NCBI GenBank assembly: GCA_963921825.1
Contig: OY997588.1
Coordinates: forward strand, 50,972,803 to 51,036,802
Source: Erodium maritimum
Taxonomy: Eukaryota; Streptophyta; Magnoliopsida; Geraniales; Geraniaceae
DNA: 64,000 nt
Direction of reading: 5' to 3'
The notes beneath the pieces are model-generated. The model searched no databases and was not told where the DNA came from. It was given only the letters and a program-made list of their open reading frames with translations. Numbering within the stretch: position 1 is the first letter of the stretch; each line of letters starts with the position of its first letter. A program made the translations under genes and the position numbers. This document shows, one piece after another, positions 43,894 to 55,493 of this stretch.

Positions 43894-45582
43894 TGTTAGT
43901 CTTAGTGCCCGTAGTTCAATCCTAAATGTCCAAATGTATATATCATCGTTAGCAATAAAATTAAAGCGGCTTTATATTACTTATGTGTTGGAGTAATATA
44001 TCGATGTGTGCTCTGATCTATGCCCACCATGCGAATAGAACCATAGATCGAGATAGATCACACTCGATGGGTCCCTAGTCAACAAAGCTTCACTAGAAGC
44101 GACTAGTATGAAAGATGGCTCTTTATGGCTTACGTTCTGTTAGTCATTGGAATGGGATTTCGGAGTCTGATCATAGATATCATGTGGGACATGATATTGG
44201 ACGACCCGCCCTGAATATGTGCCATAGATTAAGTCATGAACATATTCAGTGTCGTAGCTTGTCATGTATCCTTAGACCAAGGAGTCTTTGTGATCGCTAT
44301 GTAGTCAACAACTGAGTTTGACCTGAGCCTAACGTTGTCCGTAACAGGGCTTCCATAACGGCCAGGATTGGCTTGGGGACGGGCTACATGAGTGACACGA
44401 AAGGCGGCTAAGGGATTTATCCCTCATACTGAGGTATGGGAAAGATATCGGTTCTCGGCCGCTTGATCGAGAGTGACTGGAAGAATAGCATGGCCATGCA
44501 CATGATACTGGGTATCATATCTTCAGTCATCTCACATATCAAGGAACGGTGATTGAGAATAATAAGGATGACGGCTCTATGCCTTATCTCAATCAGGATA
44601 TCGGAGATAAAAGGATAATGACAGGGACGACGGAAAGGTTAGAATCGACAGGGTCGATTCGTTATGTAGTGTCAGGCAATACTAAAGTCTCGTTAGTTGC
44701 CACTTAAATAGGATCAAGTAAAATGGGATTTTACGTTGATCTATTGACATGCATAAACCTAAGGGTCACACCGGAGGATGAAACTCATTGACACATTTAT
44801 GGAGAATGGCCAAAAGGGAGTTGTCTCGGGACATGACCAAAACTGGGTTTTGGGTCATGTGCCCGTAAGTGAATAGGACTTTACGGATCGAGATAAGGCT
44901 TGGAGTCTTGGGATTGATCGCGTCGGATAATGTTGGACATTTCCGGTATGGAAGGCATGGAGGCGATGAGCGAATCACGGGACCTCGTTGGAAATGGTCA
45001 CGGGCCATGTTCCAAGAGGCCCATGAAAGGCCCATGCAACCAAGGCCCATGGAACTAATTAATCAAGTCTTGATTAATTAGTACTAAGTAAGCAAGACAA
45101 GGATTAAGGTGTTGGTGATTCACCACCTAACACAATCTTGTCTTGCCATACTTTGTCCTATTTACACCTTACTTGACACCATACTTGTCCCATGCCTTTA
45201 GTTGGACAAGTATGGGTTTTGTTATGTTTAAGTCATCTTTTTTCAACATAACAAAGAGAAGACAAGAATAGGAAAGACATTTTGCTCTCCCTCTTCCATG
45301 GCCATTTCGGGTTTGGCTAGTTTCCTCCTCCATTTTTGTGTTCTTGAGTCCTCAAAGAGAAGAACTACGTGGCTTTGATTCCCATGTGGATACGTAGGCG
45401 TCTTGGAGACTCAAGCCAATCATTCGTTAACCGGTGTTCTTGTTTTGGTAAGAACTAGTGCTGAATTTTTCTCTTGTTAATCCATTCTTTGTTAGTTGTT
45501 TCATGGTTCTAATTGTCTCTTGGTTTTCATTGATTTTCCGCTGCGAGTTGGTTCATCTCCAACCTTACCTCGAGACCCAACA
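43894..45582 (+). mobile_element. Copia-X B 5' LTR
   Basis: Starts TGTTAGTCTTAGTGCCC and ends TCGAGACCCAACA. Variants shared with its partner only (GGGATTTCGGAG, ACAAAGAGAAGAC) show that the pair derives from one copy. Confidence 0.95.
45008..45082. promoter_or_regulatory. GGCCCA cluster and 29-bp palindrome in Copia-X LTR
   Basis: Three GGCCCAT sites lie at 45018-45052. They are followed by a perfect 14+1+14 palindrome at 45054-45082 (left arm ACTAATTAATCAAG, central T). GGCCCA is the site II-type motif of plant promoters. The palindrome is kept in every Copia-X LTR that reaches this point. Regulatory function is inferred. Confidence 0.4.
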
Positions 45583-45583
45583 G

Positions 45584-45595
45584 TGGTATCAGAGC
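45584..45595 (+). other. Copia-X B primer-binding site
   Basis: TGGTATCAGAGC, one base after the LTR; matches initiator methionine tRNA. Confidence 0.9.
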
Positions 45596-45596
45596 C

Positions 45597-47138
45597 GTGC
45601 TACCTTCGGGATTCACAAGACGGTGTTCAAAGTTTCGGTTTTGCTTGAAAGTTTCGTTTTTGGCATGTTGTTTTGCTAAATTGTTTGATAACATGTTTTA
45701 AATTATTGTTTATGGATTTAATGCATGTAAAATGAATTTTTGAAAATTATTTCAAATCTGGAAATTTTGAAAAAAATTTGATTTTTCGGGTCTCGGGAGC
45801 GGGACTCTCGGGGAGCCGAAACCGGGACCGAACGGGGCTCCGTTGGACGGAGCTAGGCCAAGCATGACCATTGGATGGTTGATATGCCAAGGCTAAACCG
45901 TTTTGTTAGTTATGACGAGTTTGGAACCGTCATGACGAACTCGAAGATCAAATGTTCAAAAGTTTCATTTTTGAACGGTTTCGATAAACCGAGCATCAAA
46001 AATTTTCGAAACTTGGCTATTAATTAAAACCGGAAAATCACATGATGTTTGATAACATTCTTGTTTGATAACACGATGTGTGATGTGATGTTGGCATGGT
46101 GCACATAATAGCCCCGAGCTCAATTTAATTATTTATCGCTTTTCACGGCCTGCGAGCCGTTAGAGGTAACGTGTAATTATTCTTTCAAGGTGTGGTCGTC
46201 GAACCACTTGTTTGTAATATTTATTTATTCCCGACCTGCGAGTCGTGTATTAAATTGTAATATTTTACTCAAGATGAAGAAAGGGCGAAAAGGTCATTTG
46301 GTGGCTTTTCGGGTGTTGGCATCGGCTTGGAGTCGGTGGAGCTCAAGAAGCTAGTGGGAGTTAGTTTAGGGGGCTATTATGTGCACATTTATCGCTTTAT
46401 GCTTGGTTTAGTTTATGCATGATTAATTCTATGTGCTTTAGAATTGCATGCCTAACTTTATTTACCGAGCATATCACCTCACATGCAAAGATAAAATTGG
46501 AATTTTAATCCTTGTGTGTGAACCCTTAGAACCGTCATTGCATTGGATGTAGTTGACGGGTTCAAAGGAAGAATTACATTGGATGTAATTTGAGGCATCA
46601 TTGCATTTGGAATGTAGTTGATGTGCTCATCGCATCTAGGATGTGCCAAAGTTTTGAACACAACTGGACAAGTAAAAGCGGGTCATGTCCGATACCTCCC
46701 AATCATCAACACCTTACTACCTCCCCGTCCTATGGGTGTCGTGCGCATTAGCGGAGCATCCATGGGAAACCGGGGTAGTAGGTTTGGACGACATATGTGG
46801 GTGTCGTGCGCATTAGCGGAGCACCTACATAGTGACGAGCCATAGTTGAAAATTGGTGGACCCGACTACGATTCTTAGCCTGAGGTTGAGCTAGGGTAAC
46901 AGATAGGGTAAGTCGTGTACATAAGTACATACCCTAGCCAGGAGTCACATTGGATGTGATTGGATGGATTCCTACCTACATAGCTCGATTAAGTGGTGAG
47001 CATTAGTTCAGCTTAATCGAGTGAATCAAGGATCTTGGTTTCAGATTCTAAAGGTTTAGAATTGATTGTTGGTGTTTAAGCTTGATCTTCATAAAATTTA
47101 TTCAGTTTACTGATTGAATTTTATCTGTTGTAGATCAA
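45597..47138 (+). mobile_element. Copia-X B leader
   Basis: This 1.54-kb segment corresponds to the leader of copy A. It includes two copies of GTGTCGTGCGCATTAGCGGA (about 46736 and 46801). No gene seen. Confidence 0.7.
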
Positions 47139-47704
47139 ATGGCAAATTCAGCGAACATTAATAGTTTGTCATTAAAAACCATTCTTGACAGGGTCAAGCT
47201 AAATGGGACAAACTATTTGGACTGGTACAGAATTTTTGAGGATAGTCCTCAAGTCTGAACGCAAAGAATATGTCCTTGACAAGGCTGTCTCTAAGACCAT
47301 ATCAGAGTTACATGAAGTGTCATCAGCTGCTGAGAAGAATATCTCAGGGATCTGGGATCCAAGGATATTCTGATGGTCAACAAGGGAATTGGAAGTGGCA
47401 AGGGCTGGGCCCATGCGCACTTGGCAGGAAAGATGAGACACTTGAGAATGTCTGCTTCTACTGCCAACAGCCTGGTCATTGGAACCGGGATTACAGGAAG
47501 TTCACGGCTGATCTGAAGAAGGGCAGTGGGACTGCGCCTTCATCAAATAGCCTGGATGATCTGAAGAAGGGCAGTAGGACTGCGCCTTCATCAGGAAACC
47601 TGGATGATCTAAGGAAGGGCGGTGGGATCGTGCCTTCATTCGGTATTAACTCTATAGAGCTACATCTCTCTACTTCCAAAGATTCATGGGTATTAGATAC
47701 CATG
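47139..47704 (+). pseudogene. Copia-X B gag and protease start
   Basis: ATG 47139 gives only 39 codons because one extra T near 47235 shifts the frame to TGA 47256-47258. The zinc-knuckle segment at 47453-47494 reads CFYCQQPGHWNRDY, with Tyr for the last Cys. Three 48-bp repeats (47510, 47558 and 47606) encode DLKKGSGTAPSSNSLD-like units. Protease has DTM (47696-47704) in place of DTG. Confidence 0.9.
47510..47655 (+). repeat. Three 48-bp repeats between zinc knuckle and protease
   Basis: Units start GATCTGAAGAAGGGC, GATCTGAAGAAGGGC and GATCTAAGGAAGGGC at exact 48-bp spacing. Equivalent blocks lie at 59109-59254 and on the minus strand at about 27485-27620. Confidence 0.9.
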
Positions 47705-47768
47705 ACTGAATCTCACACATGCACTAATATATGGTGGCTGAAAGTAGGAGAGATTTGGAAAGCACGAA

Positions 47769-48640
47769 ATGGACCTCAGAGTTGTGGCAACTGCTGTAGG
47801 ATCCATGAGTCTTGCTTTGCCAAGAGGCCTTGTCTTAGTATTGTATAATGTATATTGCATACCTACTTTTAGTAGGAATATTATATCTGTATCCGTGTTT
47901 GACAAGGAAGGATATAATGTTAATATTGGAAATGGAGTTTTCAATGTTCTATGCAATGATATGTTTTATACCAGTACTGACATGGTTGGAGGATTGTACA
48001 TATTAGATATGGGTAACAATGCCTCAAGTTCTATATATTCCGTTAATACCAAGAGGTCTAAATCCAACGATTTAAACCTAACTCTGTTATGGTACTGTCA
48101 TTTGGGTCGCATAAACAAGAAGCGCCTATCAGCACTTCAGAAGTGCGGGCTTTCAGGTTCATTCGAATTCCATTCGATCGATAGGTGCAAGGTTTGTTTG
48201 ATGGGCAAAATGACTAAAGTGCCCTTTATCGATCGCGATGAAAGGGCGGGTGAATTATTGGGGCTGATACACTCGAATGTGTGTAGACCAATAAGTTCAC
48301 TTGCCAGGAGGGGTTTTAGCTACTTTATCACATTTACTGATGATTACAGTAAATATGGTTATGTCTATTCGGTGAGACATAAGTCTGAAGCTTTTGATAA
48401 ATTCAAAGAGTTTAAGACTATAGTAGAAAACCAGCTCGACAAAGGTATTAAGGCACTTCGATTGGATCGAGGTGGAAAATACTTGACCACAGAGTTATTA
48501 GATCATCTAAAAGAGAATGGGATCCTTTTGAAATGGACTCCTCCTAGGTCACTGTAGTTGAAAGGTGTAGCCAAACGGAGAAATCGGACATTGTTAGACA
48601 ATGGTCTGTTCCATGATTAGTTGGACTGATCTCCCAATCT
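47769..48640 (+). pseudogene. Copia-X B protease end and integrase core
   Basis: Same organisation as in copy A. Asn (AAT 48276-48278, IHSNVCRP) replaces the first catalytic Asp. Asp is kept at 48465-48467 (LRLDRGG). TAG 48555-48557 follows, then KGVAKRRNRTLLD with Lys (AAA 48573-48575) at the catalytic Glu. The 36-codon spacing from the kept Asp fits D-35-E. Confidence 0.92.
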
Positions 48641-48735
48641 CTTTTAGGGGTTTTGCTCTAGAGACGACCGCATTCATAGTGAATCGGGCTTCGACGAATG
48701 GTGTGGAATGGACACCATTTTAAAAATGGTACGGG

Positions 48736-49005
48736 ATGATGCCCGCTTTGTCCTTCCTAAAGATTTGTGGTTGCGAGGCTTATGTGAAACATTTGGTTTC
48801 GACTAAGCTCGAACCAAGATCTGAGATATGCACCTTCGTGTGGTATCCCAAAGCAACAAGGGGATACTATTTCTACAATCCCAGTGAGAACATGGTGTTC
48901 GTCGCTTGGGGTGGGGTCTTTATGGAAAAGAAGTTTTGTTTCCAAAGACGTCATTGGGAGGACTGTGCATCTCGAAGAAATTCAGGATGGTACAGATCTG
49001 TCTAA
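48736..49005 (+). pseudogene. Copia-X B integrase C-terminal region
   Basis: Contains GCEAYVKHLVSTKLEP and GYYFYNPSENMVFVAWGGVF. Its sequence looks identical to the corresponding frame of copy A. Confidence 0.85.
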
Positions 49006-49093
49006 ACCAATTGGCAACCCAGTAGAAAGGAGCCAGAGATTGTCGTAGAGTAAGAACCAATTCCTGTTACAATTCCGGAAGGTCCAAGGCGAT

Positions 49094-50081
49094 TTGAAAG
49101 GATCAATCTTCCACCTCCAAGATATGGTATCCGGAGGTGACAATGAAGTCATGGTGGATCACGATGATCCAGCCACCTTTCAGGAAGTCGTGGATGGGCC
49201 CAACTCCGAGTTATGGCTGGGAGCCATGAGGGAGGAAATGCAATCCATGTCGGACAACCGAGTCTGGGAACCGGTTGATCCCATCAATGGTGTGAGGACC
49301 ATAGGATGCAAATGGATCTTCAAGGTGAAGTTTGACATGGACGGCAACCCTCTGACCTACAAAGCTCAACTGGTGGCGAAAGGTTATAGGCAGATCCAAT
49401 GGATTGACTATGAGGAAACCTTCTCCTTAGTGGCTATGGTCAAAATCGATCCAAATTCTTCTTGACATAACTGCGTATCATAATTACGAGATATGGCAAG
49501 TGGATGTCAAAACCGCTTTCCTAAATGGAAATTTGACTGAGTACGTTTGTATGTCTCGGCCCAAAGGTTTTGACGATCCGAAGAATAAAGGAAAGATTTA
49601 TAAGTTGTTGAAATCCATTTATGGATTGAAACGAACTTCTCGGAGTTGGATCCTTCGTTTTGATGAAGCTGTAATTGGATTTGGCTTAATCAAGAACGAG
49701 GATGAATCTTGCGTTTATAAGAAGGCTAGTGGGAGCAATATTACCTTTCTGGTTCTCATTGAAAACGACATCCCAACCTTGCACGAGACTAAAGCTTGGT
49801 TGAGGAAGTGTTCTTCAATAAAGGACTTAGGCAATGCTTCTCATATCTTAAGGATTAAGATATGTAGAGATCGCACCAAGAGGGTCTTGGATTTAAGTCA
49901 AGGAACCTATGTGAACAAGGCATTGAGTAGGTTCTTAATGCTCGATTCAAAGAAAGGACTCTTACCCACTAGTCATGGCATTCATCTCAGCAAGACTCAG
50001 TGTCCTAAGACACCTGATGAGCTGAAAAGGATGATGAGAATCCTATGCGCCTGGGGGCAGGATCGATCATATATGCCATGA
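49094..50081 (+). pseudogene. Copia-X B reverse transcriptase, YVDD box missing
   Basis: Reads WLGAMREEMQSMSDNRVWEP, GCKWIFKVKFDMDGNP, QLVAKGYRQIQWIDYEETFS, a frameshift near 49445, DVKTAFLNGNLTEYV, YGLKRTSRSW, and FLVLIENDIPTLHETKAWL at about 49746-49800. The YVDD box expected between LVL and NDIP is gone. KDLGNASHILRIKICRDR and HGIHLSKTQCPKTPDEL follow, then stop. Confidence 0.92.
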
Positions 50082-50269
50082 CATGTATGAGACCAGACGT
50101 CTCGTAAGCCTTATGTTGTACCAGTAGACATCATTCTAACCCGGGGGAAAGATGATGCTGAACTAGTCGTCGAAGGATGAGTAGACGCTAGTTTTCCAAG
50201 ACAAATCCAGATGACTTTAGAAGTCAATCAGGATATGTGTTTACGCTGAATGGCAGAGCTTTAGCTGGG

Positions 50270-50650
50270 AAAGCGTAAAGCAAGATACCATTGCCGAATC
50301 TACGACAGAGGCCAAGTACATGGATGCTGCAGAGGCAGCTAAGGAGGCTATGTGGATTTGGAAATTCATGGCAGGGCTGGGTGTAATTAAAAACCCATCC
50401 AGTCCGGTGAATCCATTTTGCGACAACACAAGGGCCATTGCGCAAGCTAAAAGCCTAGATCGCATAACAAATCCAAACATGTACTGCGGTGTATCCACCT
50501 CATCAGATAAATACTGAACTGAGGTGAAGTGAAGATAACCGATATTGCAACAGATGATAACATAGCCAACTCATTGACTAAGGCAGTGTCACTGCCTGAA
50601 CATGTTAGACATGTAAAGTCGATGGGGACATATAGGAGTTTAGATTGGAA
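50270..50650 (+). pseudogene. Copia-X B RNase H remnant
   Basis: SVKQDTIAESTTEAKYMDAA and CDNTRAIAQAKS are readable with flanking stops. The end SLPEHVRHVKSMG resembles copia C-termini. Confidence 0.8.
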
Positions 50651-50668
50651 CTAGGGCAAGTGGGAGAT
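50651..50668 (+). other. Copia-X B polypurine tract
   Basis: CTAGGGCAAGTGGGAGAT immediately precedes the 3' LTR. Same in copy C at 62249-62266. Confidence 0.8.
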
Positions 50669-52357
50669 TGTTAGTCTTAGTGCCCGTAGTTCAATCCTAA
50701 ATGTCCAAATGTATATATCATCGTTAGCAATAAAATTAAAGCGGCTTTATATTACTTATGTGTTGGAGTAATATATCGATGTGTGCTCTGATCTATGCCC
50801 ACCATGCGAATAGAACCATAGATCGAGATAGATCACACTCGATGGGTCCCTAGTCAACAAAGCTTCACTAGAAGCGACTAGTATGAAAGATGGCTCTTTA
50901 TGGCTTACGTTCTGTTAGTCATTGGAATGGGATTTCGGAGTCTGATCATAGATATCATGTGGGACATGATATTGGACGACCCGCCCTGAATATGTGCCAT
51001 AGATTAAGTCATGAACATATTCAGTGTCGTAGCTTGTCATGTATCCTTAGACCAAGGAGTCTTTGTGATCGCTATGTAGTCAACAACTGAGTTTGACCTG
51101 AGCCTAACGTTGTCCGTAACAGGGCTTCCATAACGGCCAGGATTGGCTTGGGGACGGGCTACATGAGTGACACGAAAGGCGGCTAAGGGATTTATCCCTC
51201 ATACTGAGGTATGGGAAAGATATCGGTTCTCGGCCGCTTGATCGAGAGTGACTGGAAGAATAGCATGGCCATGCACATGATACTGGGTATCATATCTTCA
51301 GTCATCTCACATATCAAGGAACGGTGATTGAGAATAATAAGGATGACGGCTCTATGCCTTATCTCAATCAGGATATCGGAGATAAAAGGATAATGACAGG
51401 GACGACGGAAAGGTTAGAATCGACAGGGTCGATTCGTTATGTAGTGTCAGGCAATACTAAAGTCTCGTTAGTTGCCACTTAAATAGGATCAAGTAAAATG
51501 GGATTTTACGTTGATCTATTGACATGCATAAACCTAAGGGTCACACCGGAGGATGAAACTCATTGACACATTTATGGAGAATGGCCAAAAGGGAGTTGTC
51601 TCGGGACATGACCAAAACTGGGTTTTGGGTCATGTGCCCGTAAGTGAATAGGACTTTACGGATCGAGATAAGGCTTGGAGTCTTGGGATTGATCGCGTCG
51701 GATAATGTTGGACATTTCCGGTATGGAAGGCATGGAGGCGATGAGCGAATCACGGGACCTCGTTGGAAATGGTCACGGGCCATGTTCCAAGAGGCCCATG
51801 AAAGGCCCATGCAACCAAGGCCCATGGAACTAATTAATCAAGTCTTGATTAATTAGTACTAAGTAAGCAAGACAAGGATTAAGGTGTTGGTGATTCACCA
51901 CCTAACACAATCTTGTCTTGCCATACTTTGTCCTATTTACACCTTACTTGACACCATACTTGTCCCATGCCTTTAGTTGGACAAGTATGGGTTTTGTTAT
52001 GTTTAAGTCATCTTTTTTCAACATAACAAAGAGAAGACAAGAATAGGAAAGACATTTTGCTCTCCCTCTTCCATGGCCATTTCGGGTTTGGCTAGTTTCC
52101 TCCTCCATTTTTGTGTTCTTGAGTCCTCAAAGAGAAGAACTACGTGGCTTTGATTCCCATGTGGATACGTAGGCGTCTTGGAGACTCAAGCCAATCATTC
52201 GTTAACCGGTGTTCTTGTTTTGGTAAGAACTAGTGCTGAATTTTTCTCTTGTTAATCCATTCTTTGTTAGTTGTTTCATGGTTCTAATTGTCTCTTGGTT
52301 TTCATTGATTTTCCGCTGCGAGTTGGTTCATCTCCAACCTTACCTCGAGACCCAACA
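50669..52357 (+). mobile_element. Copia-X B 3' LTR
   Basis: 1,689 bp, the same length as its partner, with no difference seen where compared. Followed by target duplication ATGGG at 52358-52362. Confidence 0.95.
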
Positions 52358-54680
52358 ATGGGAACTCCTAATATATGATCACAATCAACTTCATTGAAAA
52401 TGCGGCGGATTAGATCCACATCCCAACTCCACATACCTGGTACCATGAGGCCCACTACCGATGCTCGAGTTATTACCAGGGAACTTGTCTACACCCGGGC
52501 TTCCGTGACGATCAACCACAGAAAACTATTAATCTTCATGCTTCGACCATCCCCTATTTCAATCTACATATCGTCCAAGAACAGATGGTTGGTAGTAAAT
52601 ATGCTCGACCATGTGAAACTTGGACATGAGCTAGGGAGGGCGTGTAGGAAGTTAGTCTTAGGATAATAGCTCGCCTTCAGCACTCTCGCCACCAGAGAGA
52701 AAGGTTTGTGGATAAGATCTCAAGCTTTTTTCCAAACCAAAGTCGTGTTGACATCCTTAAGATGTCGAAAACGCATTCCACCATACACCTTCGGTGTGCA
52801 CAATATGTCCCAATCCTTCCAAATGATAGGCCTTGCTTATGTCATTTCCCTATCCCACTAAAAATTCGATACTGCTACATGAAGGCAGGTTATTCTATGT
52901 TTTGGAACTTGAAAATATGCCATAATATAGACTGGTAGTGATATTAGAACATACCTGATCATAACCTCCCTACCCTCTAGCGACAAGAGGTTGCCATCCC
53001 ATGAGCAAATTCTGGATTTGATCCGATCTCCTCGATAGGCCATTGTCTGCTTCCTATTTCGGCCCACCATATTCAGTACTTCTATATACATGGAATTCTT
53101 AGAAGTTTCTTCAATATCCAGGATGTCACAACACTCCCGGTGTATGGCTCTTGGGGTATTCGTGCGGAATAGGACGGATGATTTGTGGAGATAGAGAACT
53201 TGACCAGATATGTCCCCAAAGATACGCAATATGTCCCGAACCTTTTGTGCTTCAGCTTGTGTAGCCTATAGAAGATATATCAGTCAACGACAAAAAACAT
53301 GTGCGAGATGATCGACACTCCACACGCCACTGACACCCCATGTAGTAAGCCCTTAGTTTGGGCGACCTTAATAAGTTAGGATAACTCTTCCATACATAAA
53401 AGGAATAAATATGGAGAAAGACAATCACCTAAACTAATTCCTCTAGAGGGGCCAAAAATTAGTTTTTCTCCTCCTTCAAAAAAGATAGAGTATCAGACTT
53501 TTTACATGCAACAAGAGATGAGTGCAATCCACTCTGGCGAGAAACACAGTTGATGAGTAATATTAATGATATACCTCAACCCCATTTGGTCATAATATTT
53601 ACTCATGTCCAGTTTTAATGTCATACAACTATCCCTTCCTTGAGTTTTCCTACGTAAATAATGAATAATTTAAAAAGGGACGAAGATATTATCTTTGATA
53701 CATCGACCGGGGATGCAGGCATCGTGGGTTGTTGAAATCAATGAGTGTAGGAGAGGTCGTAGTCGGTTTTTCAAAACCTTAGACAAGATTTGGAATATCA
53801 CATTGCAGATTGATATTGGCCAACTACGGGCCATGCTTCTTAGGAATAAGAACCACAGACATATCATTTATCCCTGGGTTAAAGTAACTTGATGAAGCAG
53901 AAAATAGGCCAATACTGTTGATAAAACCTCGGGTTTAAGCCATCTAGGCCCAGGGCCTTATCAAGACCCATCTGGAATAATACGTCTTGGATCTCCTGCT
54001 CCGTTTCTTGGGATAATAAGTTTTTATTCTACGTGGAGGTGTTTTGAGCCTGTAATTTGAAAGGGAATGTAAACAAATCTGAATATTTCATGGTGAATAA
54101 CTGCCCAAAGTACTCAATGATTAGCTCTCTCATGCCCGTCTCCCAAGTAACCGTTGCTCCTATCTTATTTTTCAAGGAAAAGAAAGATTTGATACGCCGA
54201 AAATAGGAGGATGCAGTATGAAATAATTTTGTATTACTGTATCCGTCCATAAGCTAGTGAGTCTTAGCTCTCTGGCGTTAGAAGGCCTAATGTATCCTTA
54301 GAGCTTGCTCGTACTGTAATTGAATCGTTTCCCTCTTACTGTATTCTTCCCATTGAGTTCTGCTATTCGCCACTAGAACCACTTAATATGATTCAAGTTC
54401 TAACGAAAGTTATGTTTTCCTCATTCATCTAAGACGAGTCACACTTTATGAATAACCTCCTGAATTGGCTGACTGGGAGATTTATCCCGATTCTCTTGGA
54501 TAATTTTTCAACAATTAGGATCATGATTTCTTTGTGACTGAAACCAACTCGTAGGGCTACCCTAACCTCCAATGTGACGAGCTAGAGATGAGAGGATAGG
54601 CCAATGATCTGTCTCGTCGTTCTTGTATTGAAAAAATCCAAGTCTAGGAGGGAGTAATAGAATACTTTGGTGATAAGGGC
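52358..54680 (-). pseudogene. LINE-2, endonuclease end and reverse transcriptase
   Basis: Minus-strand reading from 54680 gives an endonuclease end (FQYKNDETDHWPILSSL, matching the usual SDH motif), a linker (TKLFHTASSYFRRIKSFFSL, 54250-54029), and RT pieces ARSWPISICNVIFQILSKVL, NRLRPLLHSLISTTHDAC and IPGRCIKDNIFV (53867-53670). A segment like LSPYLFLLCMEEL lies near 53400, and the post-RT frame with YRGDRIKSRICSWDGNLLSL at 53229-52858. Stops and frameshifts separate them, and no intact FADD box was found. The 5' side is cut by Tekay-3 at 54681. Confidence 0.8.
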
Positions 54681-55493
54681 TGTCACGCCCCGAACTCGGT
54701 ATGACCGAACCCGGAACGCGAACAGTGAAGCAAGTAAAACAAAGTCTCAAATAGTTTAATAAACCGCTTTAAAAGCACCACTTGTATTAATCAAAACAAT
54801 AATTTTACAAACTGAGTTTTAATTTAAAAAGCGAAAGAACACTAAAACAAGAGTGTACGTCGCTAGACAACCCCGACGGCCCGGACTCTCGATCCCAGCT
54901 CTTCAAGCCTCGAGAGATACTCCTAGTCCGCCTCACGAACGGTACCTGTAGGAAAAGCAGCAAGGGGTGAGCGTTTCGCTCACCACCACGGACACCAGAC
55001 TGACTACGGCATACCAGCAGAAATGCCAAGAACACTGGCAACAAACAATAACATAGGGGACTACTACCCCAAATCACAAGTTAAACCCGACTGTCACACA
55101 AAAAACTGTCAATTACCCCCAACCATCTCAGACCCGTGCACGTAATGGAGACCCCAAATCAGAGAGCAAACAACCATTCCATTAGTCACACCGACAAAGT
55201 AAAGCACAACTCTCACACGATCCTATGTGCATTTACTTGTAACTTTCCGCAACCAAACCAGTATTCGCTACTCGTCCGTACCTCAGAAGCCTGCGGGAAA
55301 GGTAGTAAAGGGGATGAGCGTTCCGCTCACCTCCACGGATACCCGTTTGATTATGGCATACTAGTAAAACATCAACAACTTACTAATCTAAACAGGGCAA
55401 ACAACTACCTCAAAACCTGAAACCAAACCGTCACAACTGCTCACAATATCAATACCTCAAATAATCGCTCACGAAGGGAAACCTCGAATGTGG
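54681..55493 (-). mobile_element. Tekay-3 LTR (split by Copia-X C)
   Basis: Starts TGTCACGCCCCGAACTCGG and is related to, but diverged from, the Tekay-1 LTR. A segment with the LTR hairpin appears twice, at about 54950-55060 and 55296-55375. The LTR continues after Copia-X C at 63960 and leaves the window. It is inserted in the LINE-2 endonuclease region. Confidence 0.8.
55489..55493. repeat. Target-site duplication of Copia-X C (left)
   Basis: TGTGG occurs here and at 63955-63959. Confidence 0.95.

Larger units (their letters stand above)
43894..52357 (+). mobile_element. Copia-X copy B, full-length non-autonomous copia
   Basis: The 8,464-bp plus-strand element is inserted in LINE-2, with 1,689-bp LTRs, primer site, polypurine tract and target duplication ATGGG. 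The two LTRs showed no difference where I compared them, which suggests very recent insertion. The coding region carries the family-wide lesions plus a private one-base insertion in gag. Confidence 0.95.

Noticed and set aside
44766..45050. 94-codon frame that recurs with similar sequence in every Copia-X LTR, and a 66-codon frame in the same LTRs
   Set aside because: The frames recur because the LTR DNA is almost identical. They lie in non-coding LTR sequence and show no domain. No sign of protein-level selection can be seen.
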